From Bacillota bacterium (GTDB lineage: Bacteria > Bacillota > Clostridia > Peptostreptococcales > Anaerovoracaceae), in the NCBI GenBank assembly GCA_022790955.1, contig JAAVYD010000034.1, forward strand, positions 1 through 64,000: a stretch of 64,000 nucleotides of DNA. The letters are read 5' to 3'. The notes under the pieces are model-generated. The model was not told the origin of the DNA, made no database searches, and saw only the letters and a list, made by a program, of their open reading frames with translations. Within the stretch, counting starts at the first letter, position 1. Each line of letters begins with the position of its first letter. Positions 1-9,072 of the stretch are shown here, piece after piece. The position numbers and the translations under genes are program-made.

Positions 1-566
1 ACCTTATCGGGCAAAAGATATTTTATGCTTCGCCCTTCCATACGCCTTATACGTATGTTAGTCGACGAAATATCCACTTTCGGAATATTAATAATATAAA
101 TCTTTGTTCCATATGCGGATCTCAAATGTTCCGCATATGAATACAATTCTTCATCTTTATATCCTGGTCTTGTGCCTACCGCAAAGCTGTATTCCTTCAA
201 CAGTTTATCTCTGTCTTTCCATTTTTCGATCCCAAGCATGGAATCCGTTCCTGTAATAAAACACAGTTCGTCGTCAGGATAATACATTTCACGTATTTCA
301 TCAAGAGTATCCGCCGTATAAGAAATCCGACCCTTATCTATTTCGTAACTGGAAGTTTTTATAAAATCATTTCTTTCGACCGCAAGTTCGACCATGTTCA
401 TTCGATGCTCCGTTCCGGCTCCGCTGCGGCCTATTTTAAAAGGTGATTCAAAAGCCGGCATTATAATTATCTTATCCAGACCTGCTCCTTCCCGAACGTT
501 CTCAGCCAAAACGAGATGACCGTAATGAATCGGATCGAAGCTCCCGCCGAAAATACCGATCTTCAT
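1..566 (-). CDS. nadD: Nicotinate-nucleotide adenylyltransferase NadD (C-terminus cut by window edge)
   Basis: Reading the minus strand from an ATG at 566 gives MKIGIFGGSFDPIHYGHLVL, the N-terminal nucleotidyltransferase motif of NadD (GGSFDPIHxGH). Near residues 164-170 it has the second signature, SSTNIR, which matches the family's S-S/T-x-x-I-R motif. The enzyme transfers AMP to nicotinate mononucleotide to make deamido-NAD in the cytoplasm. About 188 codons are visible, and the frame is still open at base 1, so only the last few residues should be missing. It starts 7 bases after the aspS stop and is probably co-transcribed with it. Confidence 0.95.
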   Translation of the reverse strand, partial: MKIGIFGGSFDPIHYGHLVLAENVREGAGLDKIIIMPAFESPFKIGRSGAGTEHRMNMVELAVERNDFIKTSSYEIDKGRISYTADTLDEIREMYYPDDELCFITGTDSMLGIEKWKDRDKLLKEYSFAVGTRPGYKDEELYSYAEHLRSAYGTKIYIINIPKVDISSTNIRIRRMEGRSIKYLLPDK

Positions 567-573
567 ATCTGAT

Positions 574-2349
574 TTACTCCTGATCGGCGATCTTGCTTAT
601 TGCCAATTCGTCGAGCTGCTCCTGCTCTATCTCTCCCGGAGCCTCTGACATAAGACACTGAGCGTTCTGATTCTTAGGGAACGCTATTACCTCGCGTATA
701 CTGGATTCGCCTAACATCAGCATTACGAGCCTGTCGAGTCCGTAGGCGAGCCCTCCGTGAGGAGGAGTTCCGTATTTGAACGCTTCGAGCATAAATCCGA
801 ATTTTTCGTTTACTTCTTCTTCCGAAAGTCCAAGGCTCTTAAACATTTTCTGCTGAAGTTCTCTGTCGTGTATTCTGATGCTGCCTCCGCCAAGCTCAAC
901 GCCGTTAAGCACTATATCGTACGCTTTGGCTTTTACTTCTCCGGGAGCTGTTTCGAGCTTTTCTATATCCTCGTCGCGCGGAGCTGTAAACGGGTGATGC
1001 ATAGCATAATATCTGCCGTCCTCTTCACTATATTCAAAAAGAGGAAAATCAGTTACCCAAAGAAAATTAAACTGCGCGTCGTCTAAAAGACTTAGCGTCG
1101 ACGCTATATCCCTTCTTAAAAATCCCAGAGAATCGTATACTACTTTTGCGCTGTCGGCAACTATTAATATTAAATCTCCTGCAGAGGCTTCCATTCTGCC
1201 GAGTATCTCGTTAATCTTACCGTCGTCAAAGAATTTCGCGATAGGCGAACTTACTCCGTCGTCTGAAACTTTCAGCCATGCAAGACCTTTTGCTCCATAG
1301 GATTTTATTTTTTCCTGCAGCTTGTCTATATCCTTTCTGCTGAACTTATCCGCGCCGCCGTTAATATTAATGGCTTTAACCATGCCGCCGCTTTCAATAG
1401 CGCCCGTAAACACCTTAAATCCGCAGCCTGCGACTATATCTCCCAGTTCCTTAAGCTCAAAGCCGAAACGGGTATCGGGCTTATCGCTGCCATAACGCTC
1501 CATAGCTTCGTCGTATGTTAGTCTTGCGAACGGAATCTGAACGTCGGCGCCGAGGACTTCTTTAAACAGTTTCTGCAGAAAACGTTCCTGTATCTCTATG
1601 ATATCGTCCGGCTCTACAAATGAAAGTTCCATATCTATCTGCGTGAACTCCGGCTGTCTGTCCGCGCGCAGATCCTCGTCACGGTAACAGCGAGCTATCT
1701 GATAGTATCTGTCTAGTCCCGAAACCATTAATATCTGCTTGAACATCTGCGGCGACTGAGGCAGCGCGTAAAATCTGCCGTGATTTACGCGGCTCGGAAT
1801 CAAATAATCTCTTGCGCCTTCCGGTGTAGGTTTGATAAGCGTAGGCGTTTCTACTTCTATAAAGCCTTCCTGATCGAAAAAATTTCTTGCGCAGATAGCG
1901 ACTTTATGTCTTGTTTCCATGTTCTTTTGCATCTTGGATTTTCTCAGATCGAGATATCTGTATTTCAGTCTGAGATTTTCGTCGACATTATCGTCGTCCT
2001 TAATGTAGATAGGCGGCGTTTCTGAGGCGGAATATATTTTAAATTCTTCAACTATCACCTCAATATCTCCGGTAGGGAGTTCCTTGTTCTTTGACTCTCT
2101 CTCCACTACTTTGCCCTTAGCGCCTATTACGTATTCGCTTTTCAGCTCGTCTGCCGCTTCAAAGATCTCTTTTTTTACTTTATCTGTAAATACTATCTGG
2201 GCGATACCGCTTTTGTCCCTGAGATCACAGAATATAAGACCTCCGAGGTTTCGTTTCTTGCTGATCCAGCCGTTTAAAACTACTTCCTTTCCCGTGTCGC
2301 TCATCCTGAGATTTCCGCACATATCCGTTCTTTTCCAGACATTTCTCAT
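574..2349 (-). CDS. aspS: Aspartate-tRNA ligase
   Basis: The 591-residue product has the full bacterial AspRS layout. An N-terminal OB-fold anticodon-binding domain (about residues 15-110) is followed by the class II core. Motif 2 lies around RYYQIARCYRDEDLRADRQPEF, a GAD insertion sits in the middle, and motif 3 is GLAYGLDRLVMLML near the C-terminus. It charges tRNA-Asp with aspartate. Length is normal for the bacterial form. It lies 31 bases after hisS, the common aspS-hisS pairing in Firmicutes. The upstream gap is too short to hold a T-box leader. Confidence 0.98.
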   Translation of the reverse strand: MRNVWKRTDMCGNLRMSDTGKEVVLNGWISKKRNLGGLIFCDLRDKSGIAQIVFTDKVKKEIFEAADELKSEYVIGAKGKVVERESKNKELPTGDIEVIVEEFKIYSASETPPIYIKDDDNVDENLRLKYRYLDLRKSKMQKNMETRHKVAICARNFFDQEGFIEVETPTLIKPTPEGARDYLIPSRVNHGRFYALPQSPQMFKQILMVSGLDRYYQIARCYRDEDLRADRQPEFTQIDMELSFVEPDDIIEIQERFLQKLFKEVLGADVQIPFARLTYDEAMERYGSDKPDTRFGFELKELGDIVAGCGFKVFTGAIESGGMVKAININGGADKFSRKDIDKLQEKIKSYGAKGLAWLKVSDDGVSSPIAKFFDDGKINEILGRMEASAGDLILIVADSAKVVYDSLGFLRRDIASTLSLLDDAQFNFLWVTDFPLFEYSEEDGRYYAMHHPFTAPRDEDIEKLETAPGEVKAKAYDIVLNGVELGGGSIRIHDRELQQKMFKSLGLSEEEVNEKFGFMLEAFKYGTPPHGGLAYGLDRLVMLMLGESSIREVIAFPKNQNAQCLMSEAPGEIEQEQLDELAISKIADQE

Positions 2350-2380
2350 TATACCATCTCCTGCCTCTTACGAATTGTTA

Positions 2381-3640
2381 TTATTCAGATACTTTTAATT
2401 CCTTTATCAGTTCTTCCGCTGAGATCTGCTTCTGTTCCGATGTTTTCATGTTTTTGAGTGTAAGCCTGTTTTCGGCTATTTCTTCTTCGCCTATTACCGC
2501 TGTAAATCTTGCGTTTACTCTGTCGGCATATTTAAACTGACCTTTCATATTGCGTTCAGCCACATCTGCCATGACTTTAAAGCCCTGTTTCCTCAGCTTT
2601 CTTGCAAGCCCCTGAGCGTACAGCCTGGCTTCGCCGCCCACAAAGGCGATAAAGAGATCTGTTTCCGGTTCCTTAGGCAGGAATGCGCCTGTGGCTTCCA
2701 TTACTATTAAAAGCCTCTCTATTCCGAGTCCGAAACCTATGCCCGGAGTCGCCGGACCTCCTAACTCCTCAACTAAGTGATCATAGCGTCCTCCGCCACA
2801 GACCGTACCCTGAGCGCCTATGGTGTTAGTCACTATTTCGAAGGCTGTTTTTGTATAATAATCAAGCCCCCTCACTATTCCCGGATCTACCGTATATTCT
2901 ATTCCCATAGCTCCGAGATTCTTTTTAAGCTCCTTAAAAGCTCCGCTGCATTCCTCACATAAATAGTCTATCATACGAGGAGCTCCTTCGGTAATTTTTT
3001 TACAATCCGGATTCTTGCAGTCCAATATACGCATCGGATTTCTTTCAAACCTGTCCTTGCATGTATCGCATAATTCATTATACGATTTGCGCAGAAAATC
3101 CTGCAGCGCCTGTCTGTATTCAGACCTGCACTGCGGACAGCCTATGCTGTTTATCCGCAGCTCCAATTCTCCTACTCCCAGCGTTTCAAAGAAATCCATT
3201 GCGAGGGAAACGACCTCGGCATCCGCCATCATGCTTTCCGCGCCGAATATCTCAACGCCGAGCTGATGAAATTCCCTGAGTCTTCCTGCCTGGGGTCTTT
3301 CATAACGGAAGCACGGCGTTAAATAACAGAATTTAGCAGGCTTCGTATCCGCATACAGCTTATTCTCTATATACGATCTCACGACTCCCGCCGTGCCTTC
3401 CGGCTTCAGTGAAATACTCCTGCCAGCGTGATCCTCAAATGTATACATTTCTTTCTGAACTATATCCGTAGTATCTCCAACGCCTCGCTGAAACAGCTCC
3501 GTGTGTTCAAATACAGGCGTTCTTATCTCTTTCATTCCGTAGCCCGCGCATATATCGCGAAAGGTTTTTTCTATATACTGCCATTTTACCGACTGCTCCG
3601 GAAGAACATCTTTCGTTCCTTTAGGTGCTTTTGTCAGCAT
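2381..3640 (-). CDS. hisS: Histidine-tRNA ligase
   Basis: Class II synthetase that charges tRNA-His. The product begins MLTKAPKGTKDVLPEQS, the usual HisRS N-terminus. It carries the histidine signatures RGLDYYTKTAFE and GGGRYDHL, motif 3 (GIGFGLGIERLL) and a C-terminal anticodon-binding domain. I chose the ATG at 3640 because GGAGG sits 5-10 bases upstream; the frame is open 16 codons further, but that extension has no ribosome-binding site and no family similarity. The resulting 419 residues are typical. A cysteine-rich insertion (CPQCRSE ... CDTCKDRF ... CKNPDCK) resembles the zinc-ribbon-like insert seen in many Firmicutes HisRS. Confidence 0.97.
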   Translation of the reverse strand: MLTKAPKGTKDVLPEQSVKWQYIEKTFRDICAGYGMKEIRTPVFEHTELFQRGVGDTTDIVQKEMYTFEDHAGRSISLKPEGTAGVVRSYIENKLYADTKPAKFCYLTPCFRYERPQAGRLREFHQLGVEIFGAESMMADAEVVSLAMDFFETLGVGELELRINSIGCPQCRSEYRQALQDFLRKSYNELCDTCKDRFERNPMRILDCKNPDCKKITEGAPRMIDYLCEECSGAFKELKKNLGAMGIEYTVDPGIVRGLDYYTKTAFEIVTNTIGAQGTVCGGGRYDHLVEELGGPATPGIGFGLGIERLLIVMEATGAFLPKEPETDLFIAFVGGEARLYAQGLARKLRKQGFKVMADVAERNMKGQFKYADRVNARFTAVIGEEEIAENRLTLKNMKTSEQKQISAEELIKELKVSE

Positions 3641-3709
3641 CTTTTCCTCCTTATATATCGACAGCTTCGCCGATGCAGCCGAAAACACAGCGGCACGGCA
3701 AAGAAAATA

Positions 3710-5155
3710 TCACGCCTCAAAAGGCAGATATAATTTGTCTTCTTTTCTCTTTATCATATCGTCTATCCTGTCTATGTAAACCTGATAATTGGAAACATTA
3801 GGCACTCTTTCTAGGCGATTTTCTTCTTCGTAATACGCCTTACTGATACCGCCCGCTCCGAGAGCGATTATGCTCTGATGCTCGTCCATTATTCTTATAT
3901 TGTATACGGATTCCGTACCTTTCTTTGCATAAGAAACGTTTTCAAAGTTTCCCGTCATATGCTTCTGACGATACATATAATATGGATAATAACCGTTTTC
4001 AGCTAAAATTTTACGGGCTTCGCCGACCATTCTGCCAGCGTCCGTATCACGCCTGTAATGATAATCTGCGTCCTTTTCTATAAGCCGCGAGGCTCTCTTA
4101 ACCGCCAGAGTATGAACCGTGATATTAGCCGGCGCAAGGTTTATAACCTCGCGCAGCGTATGCATAAACATATCGAAATCCTCACCGGGAAGTCCTGCGA
4201 TTATATCGGTATTAATGAGAGGAATCCCGCTTTTTTCCGCCATATCGAAAGCCCGATAAATATCCTCCACGCTGTGAGATCTGCCTATCGCCCTCAGGGT
4301 TTCTTCGTTCATGGTCTGAGGATTGATACTGATCCTGTTTACTCCATGGCTTTTGAGCGCTCTGAGCTTTTCTTCTGTAATGGTATCCGGCCTGCCGGCT
4401 TCCGTACAAAATTCCGCTGCATTTCTTAGATCAAAGAATTTATTAATGTGTGAAAGCAGGCGGTCGAGCTGTTCGGCGTTTAAAGACGTAGGCGTTCCGC
4501 CGCCTATATACATGCTTTCTATATCGACATTAAGCCCGCCGAGCCTTTTTCCCACAGACTCTATCTCTAAAAACAACGCGCCGAGATATCTCTCTGCAGC
4601 TTCGCCCTCTGCCTGGTTCGACGTAAAAGAACAGTACAGACACCTGGTCGGGCAGAAAGGGATGCCTATATAAACTCCCGCGCTCCTGCCCGCGGATGTT
4701 CCCGTCAGAAATCTCTGATTCCTGCAGGTTTCGAGCAGCAGGCTTATTTTTTCATCATTAATATAATAATCTTTGCTCAAAATCTCTGCGGCTTCTTCAT
4801 AACTCAGATCTTCCTTAGCCATCATTTCATTCGCCAACTTTGCAGGTCTTACCCCCGTCAGCGTCCCCCACTCCGGACTGTATCCGGTCAGCTCGGAAAA
4901 TCTGTCGTAAAGAAATCTCTTGGCTGCGTTTCTTTCCATTCCATATTCCGGCAGCTTTATATTTACCTCGGAAACCTCTCCGCAGCTCTCCTGCAAAGCC
5001 AAAACTTTAGCGGAGTAAAGAGATTCGTATTTTTCATCATCCGTAAATATGAATTCTTCGGGACGGACAAACTCTCTTACGAGAGCATCAAGCTCGTAAC
5101 GGTTTTTCTGACCGTCAGGATCTATTTTATAAAAACGGGTTGTATTGTTTTTCAT
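3710..5155 (-). CDS. hemZ: HemZ, oxygen-independent coproporphyrinogen III oxidase-like radical SAM protein
   Basis: A 481-residue radical SAM enzyme of the HemZ branch. An N-terminal domain of about 160 residues precedes the core motif IPFCPTRCLYCSFTS, whose CxxxCxxC cysteines bind the 4Fe-4S cluster. The SAM-binding glycine motif follows in YIGGGTPTSL. HemZ relatives belong to the HemN/HemW family. Some are proposed to act in anaerobic haem synthesis, but many haem-auxotrophic Clostridia keep the gene, so the exact reaction is uncertain; no other haem gene is in the window. The start overlaps the preceding hydrolase by 29 bases, and the Shine-Dalgarno there is weak (AGG), which suggests translational coupling. 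Confidence 0.9.
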   Translation of the reverse strand: MKNNTTRFYKIDPDGQKNRYELDALVREFVRPEEFIFTDDEKYESLYSAKVLALQESCGEVSEVNIKLPEYGMERNAAKRFLYDRFSELTGYSPEWGTLTGVRPAKLANEMMAKEDLSYEEAAEILSKDYYINDEKISLLLETCRNQRFLTGTSAGRSAGVYIGIPFCPTRCLYCSFTSNQAEGEAAERYLGALFLEIESVGKRLGGLNVDIESMYIGGGTPTSLNAEQLDRLLSHINKFFDLRNAAEFCTEAGRPDTITEEKLRALKSHGVNRISINPQTMNEETLRAIGRSHSVEDIYRAFDMAEKSGIPLINTDIIAGLPGEDFDMFMHTLREVINLAPANITVHTLAVKRASRLIEKDADYHYRRDTDAGRMVGEARKILAENGYYPYYMYRQKHMTGNFENVSYAKKGTESVYNIRIMDEHQSIIALGAGGISKAYYEEENRLERVPNVSNYQVYIDRIDDMIKRKEDKLYLPFEA

Positions 5156-5744
5156 GACCTATCGTTGTAGTTCCCATATGACCTGGTAATACGAAAGTAT
5201 CGTCAGGCAGCACAAACAGCTTTGAATGAACGGCTTGTTTAAGCACAGAAAACGAGCCGCCTTTAAAATCCGTTCTTCCGATGGAATCTGCGAACAGAGT
5301 ATCGCCGCTGAACAGTATATTATCTACTAATATTGATATTCCGCCCGGAGTATGACCAGGGGTGTGGAATATTTTAAGCTCCATGTTTCCCACTTTCAGC
5401 GTATCGCCTTCGTCTACATAAATATCAGGCGTAAACTCTATGCGCTTTCCGACAAACTGCAAAGACAAATTCTCGTTAGCGTCGTTAAACAGGAAATTAT
5501 CATCTTTGTGTCCCACTATCGGCGCATCGTAAAGCTCCTTATAATGCAGAACACCACATACGTGATCTCCGTGACCGTGAGTAAGGATAATATACTCGAT
5601 ATTATATTCGTTTGAGTCTATATAGTTTTCCAGCGGTTTTGAAGCGCCGCCCGGATCTACTATAAATCCTTTCTTGGAGGACTCGTCTACGCACAGATAA
5701 GTATTTACCTGCATAGGTCCTGTATAAAATAATTTAAGATCCAT
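5127..5744 (-). CDS. MBL-fold metallo-hydrolase (glyoxalase II-like)
   Basis: The 205-residue product has the metallo-beta-lactamase fold zinc motif THGHGDHVCG (HxHxDH), followed by FHTPGHTPGG, the FSGDTLF aspartate and the C-terminal PGHMGTTTIGHEKQYNP signature. This is the glyoxalase II-like subgroup with a binuclear metal site, often found beside hemZ and relA in Firmicutes. The physiological thioester or phosphodiester substrate is not known for this subgroup. It starts 12 bases after the relA stop and overlaps hemZ, so the relA-MBL-hemZ genes form one transcription unit. Confidence 0.9.
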   Translation of the reverse strand: MDLKLFYTGPMQVNTYLCVDESSKKGFIVDPGGASKPLENYIDSNEYNIEYIILTHGHGDHVCGVLHYKELYDAPIVGHKDDNFLFNDANENLSLQFVGKRIEFTPDIYVDEGDTLKVGNMELKIFHTPGHTPGGISILVDNILFSGDTLFADSIGRTDFKGGSFSVLKQAVHSKLFVLPDDTFVLPGHMGTTTIGHEKQYNPFL

Positions 5745-5756
5745 ATTTTTCTCCTT

Positions 5757-7922
5757 TTATGAATTATTTCCTCTGTGAACATCTATAACGCCTCTCATAG
5801 ATTTAAAACGCTTCATAAGCTGAGCTATCTGGTTTACGTTCGATATCTGGACTGTCAGAGCCACGCTTGCAGTATTATCGCTGTTGCTCTTAGCCATAAC
5901 TCCTGTTATATGAACGTCCATATCTTCACAGATCTTGGAAACATCTGAAAACAGACCTTTTCTGTCTTCACTGAGCACGGTGACGTCAGTTTCAAATGAA
6001 CGAAACTCTTTTTCAAGATCCCACTCGACTTCTATAAATCTGCCTTTTTCTTCCTCCGGCAAAGACGTTATATTAGTACAATCGCTGCGGTGAACGGATA
6101 CGCCTCTGCCTTTTGTAATGAAGCCTATAATATTGTCGCCGGGCACAGGATTGCAGCACTTGGAAAGTCTTACCAGAATATTATCTATTCCTTTTACTCT
6201 TATGCCGCCCGTAGCCTCGTGCTTCGCTTTCTGTTTGGGCTCGAAATTTTTAATTTCTTTCTGTTTTTTCTGTTCGTTCTTCTTTTCCTCATCGTAGAAC
6301 TTTACAAGAAAATCCAAAACTTTTGACAGCATGGTTCCGCCGTAGCCAAGCGACGAATACAGATCTTCCGTATTTGAACAATTAAGCTCCTTGGCGACTC
6401 GGTTTATCCTCTGCAGCTTTATTATCTGCTGCGGATCGTAACCCTTGCGCCTTATATATCTGTCGAGCATGGATTTGCCCTTTTCTACGTTTTCGCTCTT
6501 ATTTTCTTTTTTCAGCCACTGACGTATTTTATTCCTCGCATTGCTGCTCTTAGCGATTTTAAGCCAATCTACGCTCGGACCTTTGCTGTTTGCAGACGTT
6601 ATTATCTCTACAATATTTCCGTTTTCCAGCCTGTGATCTATCGGCACCATCTTACCGTTTATCTTTGCGCCTATGCATTTGTTTCCTACTGCCGAATGTA
6701 TCTTGTATGCAAAATCTATCGGCGTAGAACTTGACGGAAGTTCTATTACCTTGCCCGCCGGCGTAAATACGAATACCTGATTTGAAAACAGATCGACTTT
6801 AAGCGCCTCCATAAATTCGCTGGAATCGTCCATATCTTTATTCCATTCCAGAGTCTGACGCAGCCAGGCGAGTTTTCCTTCTTCACGATCCGATTTCACG
6901 CCTTCTTTGTATTTCCAGTGAGCTGCGATACCAAATTCTGCAATCTCGTGCATTTGGTACGTTCTTATCTGTATTTCAAAAGGCGAACCGTCTTTTCCGA
7001 ATACGGTGGTATGCAGCGACTGATACATATTAGATTTAGGCATAGCTATATAATCCTTAAAACGTCCCGGAATAGGCCGCCACATTGTGTGAACCGTTCC
7101 CAAAACCGCATAACAGTCCCTTACTGTTTCCACGAGAACTCTTATAGCTAATAAATCAAATATTTCGTCCAACTGTTTATTTTTATCGCGCATTTTTTTA
7201 TAAATGCTGTAAAAATGCTTGGATCTGCCTTTTATCTCGTATTTTATATTAAGTTTATCCAGCGCTTCCGATAATTCTTTTATGATTACGTTAATATTTT
7301 CTTCCCGCTGTTCTTTTCGCTGATTTATCTGCATCGACAGATCTGCGTAAAATTCCGGTTCAAGATGCTTTAACGCGATGTCCTCAAGCTCAAACTTTAT
7401 ATTGAACATACCGAGCCTGTTCGCAAGAGGCGCGTATATTTCAAGCGTTTCTTTACATTTTTCTTTGATTTTGTTCGGAGGCATAAAATCTATGGTTCTC
7501 ATATTGTGCAGCCTGTCGGCTAACTTTATTATAAGAACCCTTATATCCTTAGACATGGCGAGAAACATTTTCCTGAGATTTTCCGCCTGAGCCTCCTCTT
7601 TTGTTTCAAACACCAGACTTCCCAACTTGGTCACACCATCTACAAGCAAAGCTACTTCTTTTCCGAAGTTTTCTTCAAGCTGCTCTTCGGTGTAATCTGT
7701 GTCCTCTACGACATCATGAAGCAGACCGGCTATGACAGTCTGAGTATCCATACCTAATTCCGCAAGAATTTTTGCAGTTTCAACAGGATGAATTATATAC
7801 GGCTCTCCAGACTTTCTGAACTGGTTTTTATGCATTTTATCCGCTACTTCATATGCTTTACTAATAGCCTCGAAATCATAATTTTGATTAAGAGTTTTAA
7901 GATATTCCAAGAAATTGTTCAT
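5757..7922 (-). CDS. relA: Bifunctional (p)ppGpp synthetase/hydrolase RelA/SpoT
   Basis: The 721-residue long RSH protein carries all domains. The HD hydrolase comes first (YIIHPVETA and HDVVEDTDY, residues about 40-75, plus HNMRT). The synthetase domain has the YQSLHTTVFG motif near residue 300. A TGS domain starts around residue 390 (VFTPAGKVIELP), followed by a zinc-finger/helical region (CCNPVPGDNI) and a C-terminal ACT domain. Both catalytic halves look intact, so it should make and degrade (p)ppGpp in response to starvation. A second, small synthetase lies at 27163-27885. In many Clostridia recJ and/or apt sit between secF and relA; here they are absent. Confidence 0.97.
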   Translation of the reverse strand: MNNFLEYLKTLNQNYDFEAISKAYEVADKMHKNQFRKSGEPYIIHPVETAKILAELGMDTQTVIAGLLHDVVEDTDYTEEQLEENFGKEVALLVDGVTKLGSLVFETKEEAQAENLRKMFLAMSKDIRVLIIKLADRLHNMRTIDFMPPNKIKEKCKETLEIYAPLANRLGMFNIKFELEDIALKHLEPEFYADLSMQINQRKEQREENINVIIKELSEALDKLNIKYEIKGRSKHFYSIYKKMRDKNKQLDEIFDLLAIRVLVETVRDCYAVLGTVHTMWRPIPGRFKDYIAMPKSNMYQSLHTTVFGKDGSPFEIQIRTYQMHEIAEFGIAAHWKYKEGVKSDREEGKLAWLRQTLEWNKDMDDSSEFMEALKVDLFSNQVFVFTPAGKVIELPSSSTPIDFAYKIHSAVGNKCIGAKINGKMVPIDHRLENGNIVEIITSANSKGPSVDWLKIAKSSNARNKIRQWLKKENKSENVEKGKSMLDRYIRRKGYDPQQIIKLQRINRVAKELNCSNTEDLYSSLGYGGTMLSKVLDFLVKFYDEEKKNEQKKQKEIKNFEPKQKAKHEATGGIRVKGIDNILVRLSKCCNPVPGDNIIGFITKGRGVSVHRSDCTNITSLPEEEKGRFIEVEWDLEKEFRSFETDVTVLSEDRKGLFSDVSKICEDMDVHITGVMAKSNSDNTASVALTVQISNVNQIAQLMKRFKSMRGVIDVHRGNNS

Positions 7923-8043
7923 GTTATCAACCCGATTTTTTAATATGGAGTAAATATCGTTTACTGTATTGACATAATATCAACAAAGTCTGCCGCTGAA
8001 ATAAAATCGGCGAAACCGGCTTTGTTCCAAAATTTATATACAA

Positions 8044-8075
8044 TCATACACGCAGCACTTCTACTGCGTGTATGA
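8044..8075 (-). terminator. Hairpin downstream of secF
   Basis: A perfect 12-base-pair inverted repeat (8044-8055 with 8064-8075, 8-base loop) lies between the secF stop and the relA start. On the minus strand it is followed by an AT-rich stretch rather than a clean U-run, so it may be a leaky terminator or a transcript-end stabiliser for secDF. The remaining bases in 7923-8115 hold no gene. Confidence 0.55.
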
Positions 8076-8115
8076 CCCTGATTCATATATTAGTATATCG
8101 TTTCATATACAAAAT

Positions 8116-9072
8116 TTATGCAGTCTGACCTGCAGATTTCTTTTCTTTTTTATGATTTTCCTTAGCCTTGCCTTTATACGAAGATTTATCAAAGAACCTC
8201 ATAATATCGAACCACAGTGAAGTTGCAATAAGTATTGATGAAAGCGTGCTCGCTATTACGCCTACCAAAAGCGGCAGTATAAAACTTCTTATTGTAGAGC
8301 CGCAGATTATGAGCATAGGAATCATTACCATAATTGTAGTGAGAGAAGTTACTATGGAACGTCCTATTGTCTGTCTTATACTTTCGTCTACCAGCGGTTT
8401 CAGACCATTTATGCTCCTCTTTGTCGAAGCGTCCGTATTTTCTCTGATTCGGTCGAATATTACGATAGTATCGTTTATACCGTAACCCAATATAGTAAGC
8501 ATAGCCGCTATAAACGGACTGTTAATTGAAATATGGAATATTCCATAAAAACCTATTACTATAAGCAGCGTGTTTGCAAGAGCAAGGATCGCCGCTATGC
8601 CGTAATGCCACTTAAATCTCACTGCGATGTATATTAACATTAATATTACCGCTATGCCTACTGCTTTGAATGCACTTGATTTCAGCGTTTCTCCAACAGA
8701 AGGCCCGATATTCTCAACGGACAGTACATCGTCGTCTGTAACTCCGTACTTTTCTTCCAGCGAAGCAAGCAGTTTTGTTCTCGTATCGCTGTCCAGCGAA
8801 TCCTGAGTCTTGATAATAATCTGCGTATTGCCTTCTCCCGCGTGAGTTATAGAACCCGTGAGAGAATTTTCCTGAAGAACTTTATCCAGCTCGGAGGTTT
8901 CAACCATCTTTCCCATCTCGATCTGCATAAGAGTACCGCCGGTAAAATCTATTCCGAAATTATAACCTCTTAAAAGCCCGATCGCGATAGATATTATGAT
9001 TAAAGCGACCGTTACTATATAATATATTTTTCTTTTCTCCATGAAAGGAAATTGTTTCAGTTTCTCATTCAT
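8116..9072 (-). CDS. secF: Protein translocase subunit SecF
   Basis: The 318-residue membrane protein has the SecF features: a first membrane segment, the FGIDFTGGTLMQIEMG motif near residue 37, an extracytoplasmic P1 loop, then five membrane segments. The conserved GYGINDTIVIFDRIREN lies in TM4-TM5. With SecD it uses the proton gradient to complete protein export through SecYEG. Its start codon overlaps the secD stop by one base (TAATG), so translation is coupled. The lysine-rich tail is normal. Confidence 0.97.
   Translation of the reverse strand: MNEKLKQFPFMEKRKIYYIVTVALIIISIAIGLLRGYNFGIDFTGGTLMQIEMGKMVETSELDKVLQENSLTGSITHAGEGNTQIIIKTQDSLDSDTRTKLLASLEEKYGVTDDDVLSVENIGPSVGETLKSSAFKAVGIAVILMLIYIAVRFKWHYGIAAILALANTLLIVIGFYGIFHISINSPFIAAMLTILGYGINDTIVIFDRIRENTDASTKRSINGLKPLVDESIRQTIGRSIVTSLTTIMVMIPMLIICGSTIRSFILPLLVGVIASTLSSILIATSLWFDIMRFFDKSSYKGKAKENHKKEKKSAGQTA

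Noticed and set aside
3641-3709. Search for a T-box leader before hisS and aspS.
   Set aside because: The upstream gaps are 69 and 31 bases, far too short for a T-box with specifier loop and antiterminator.
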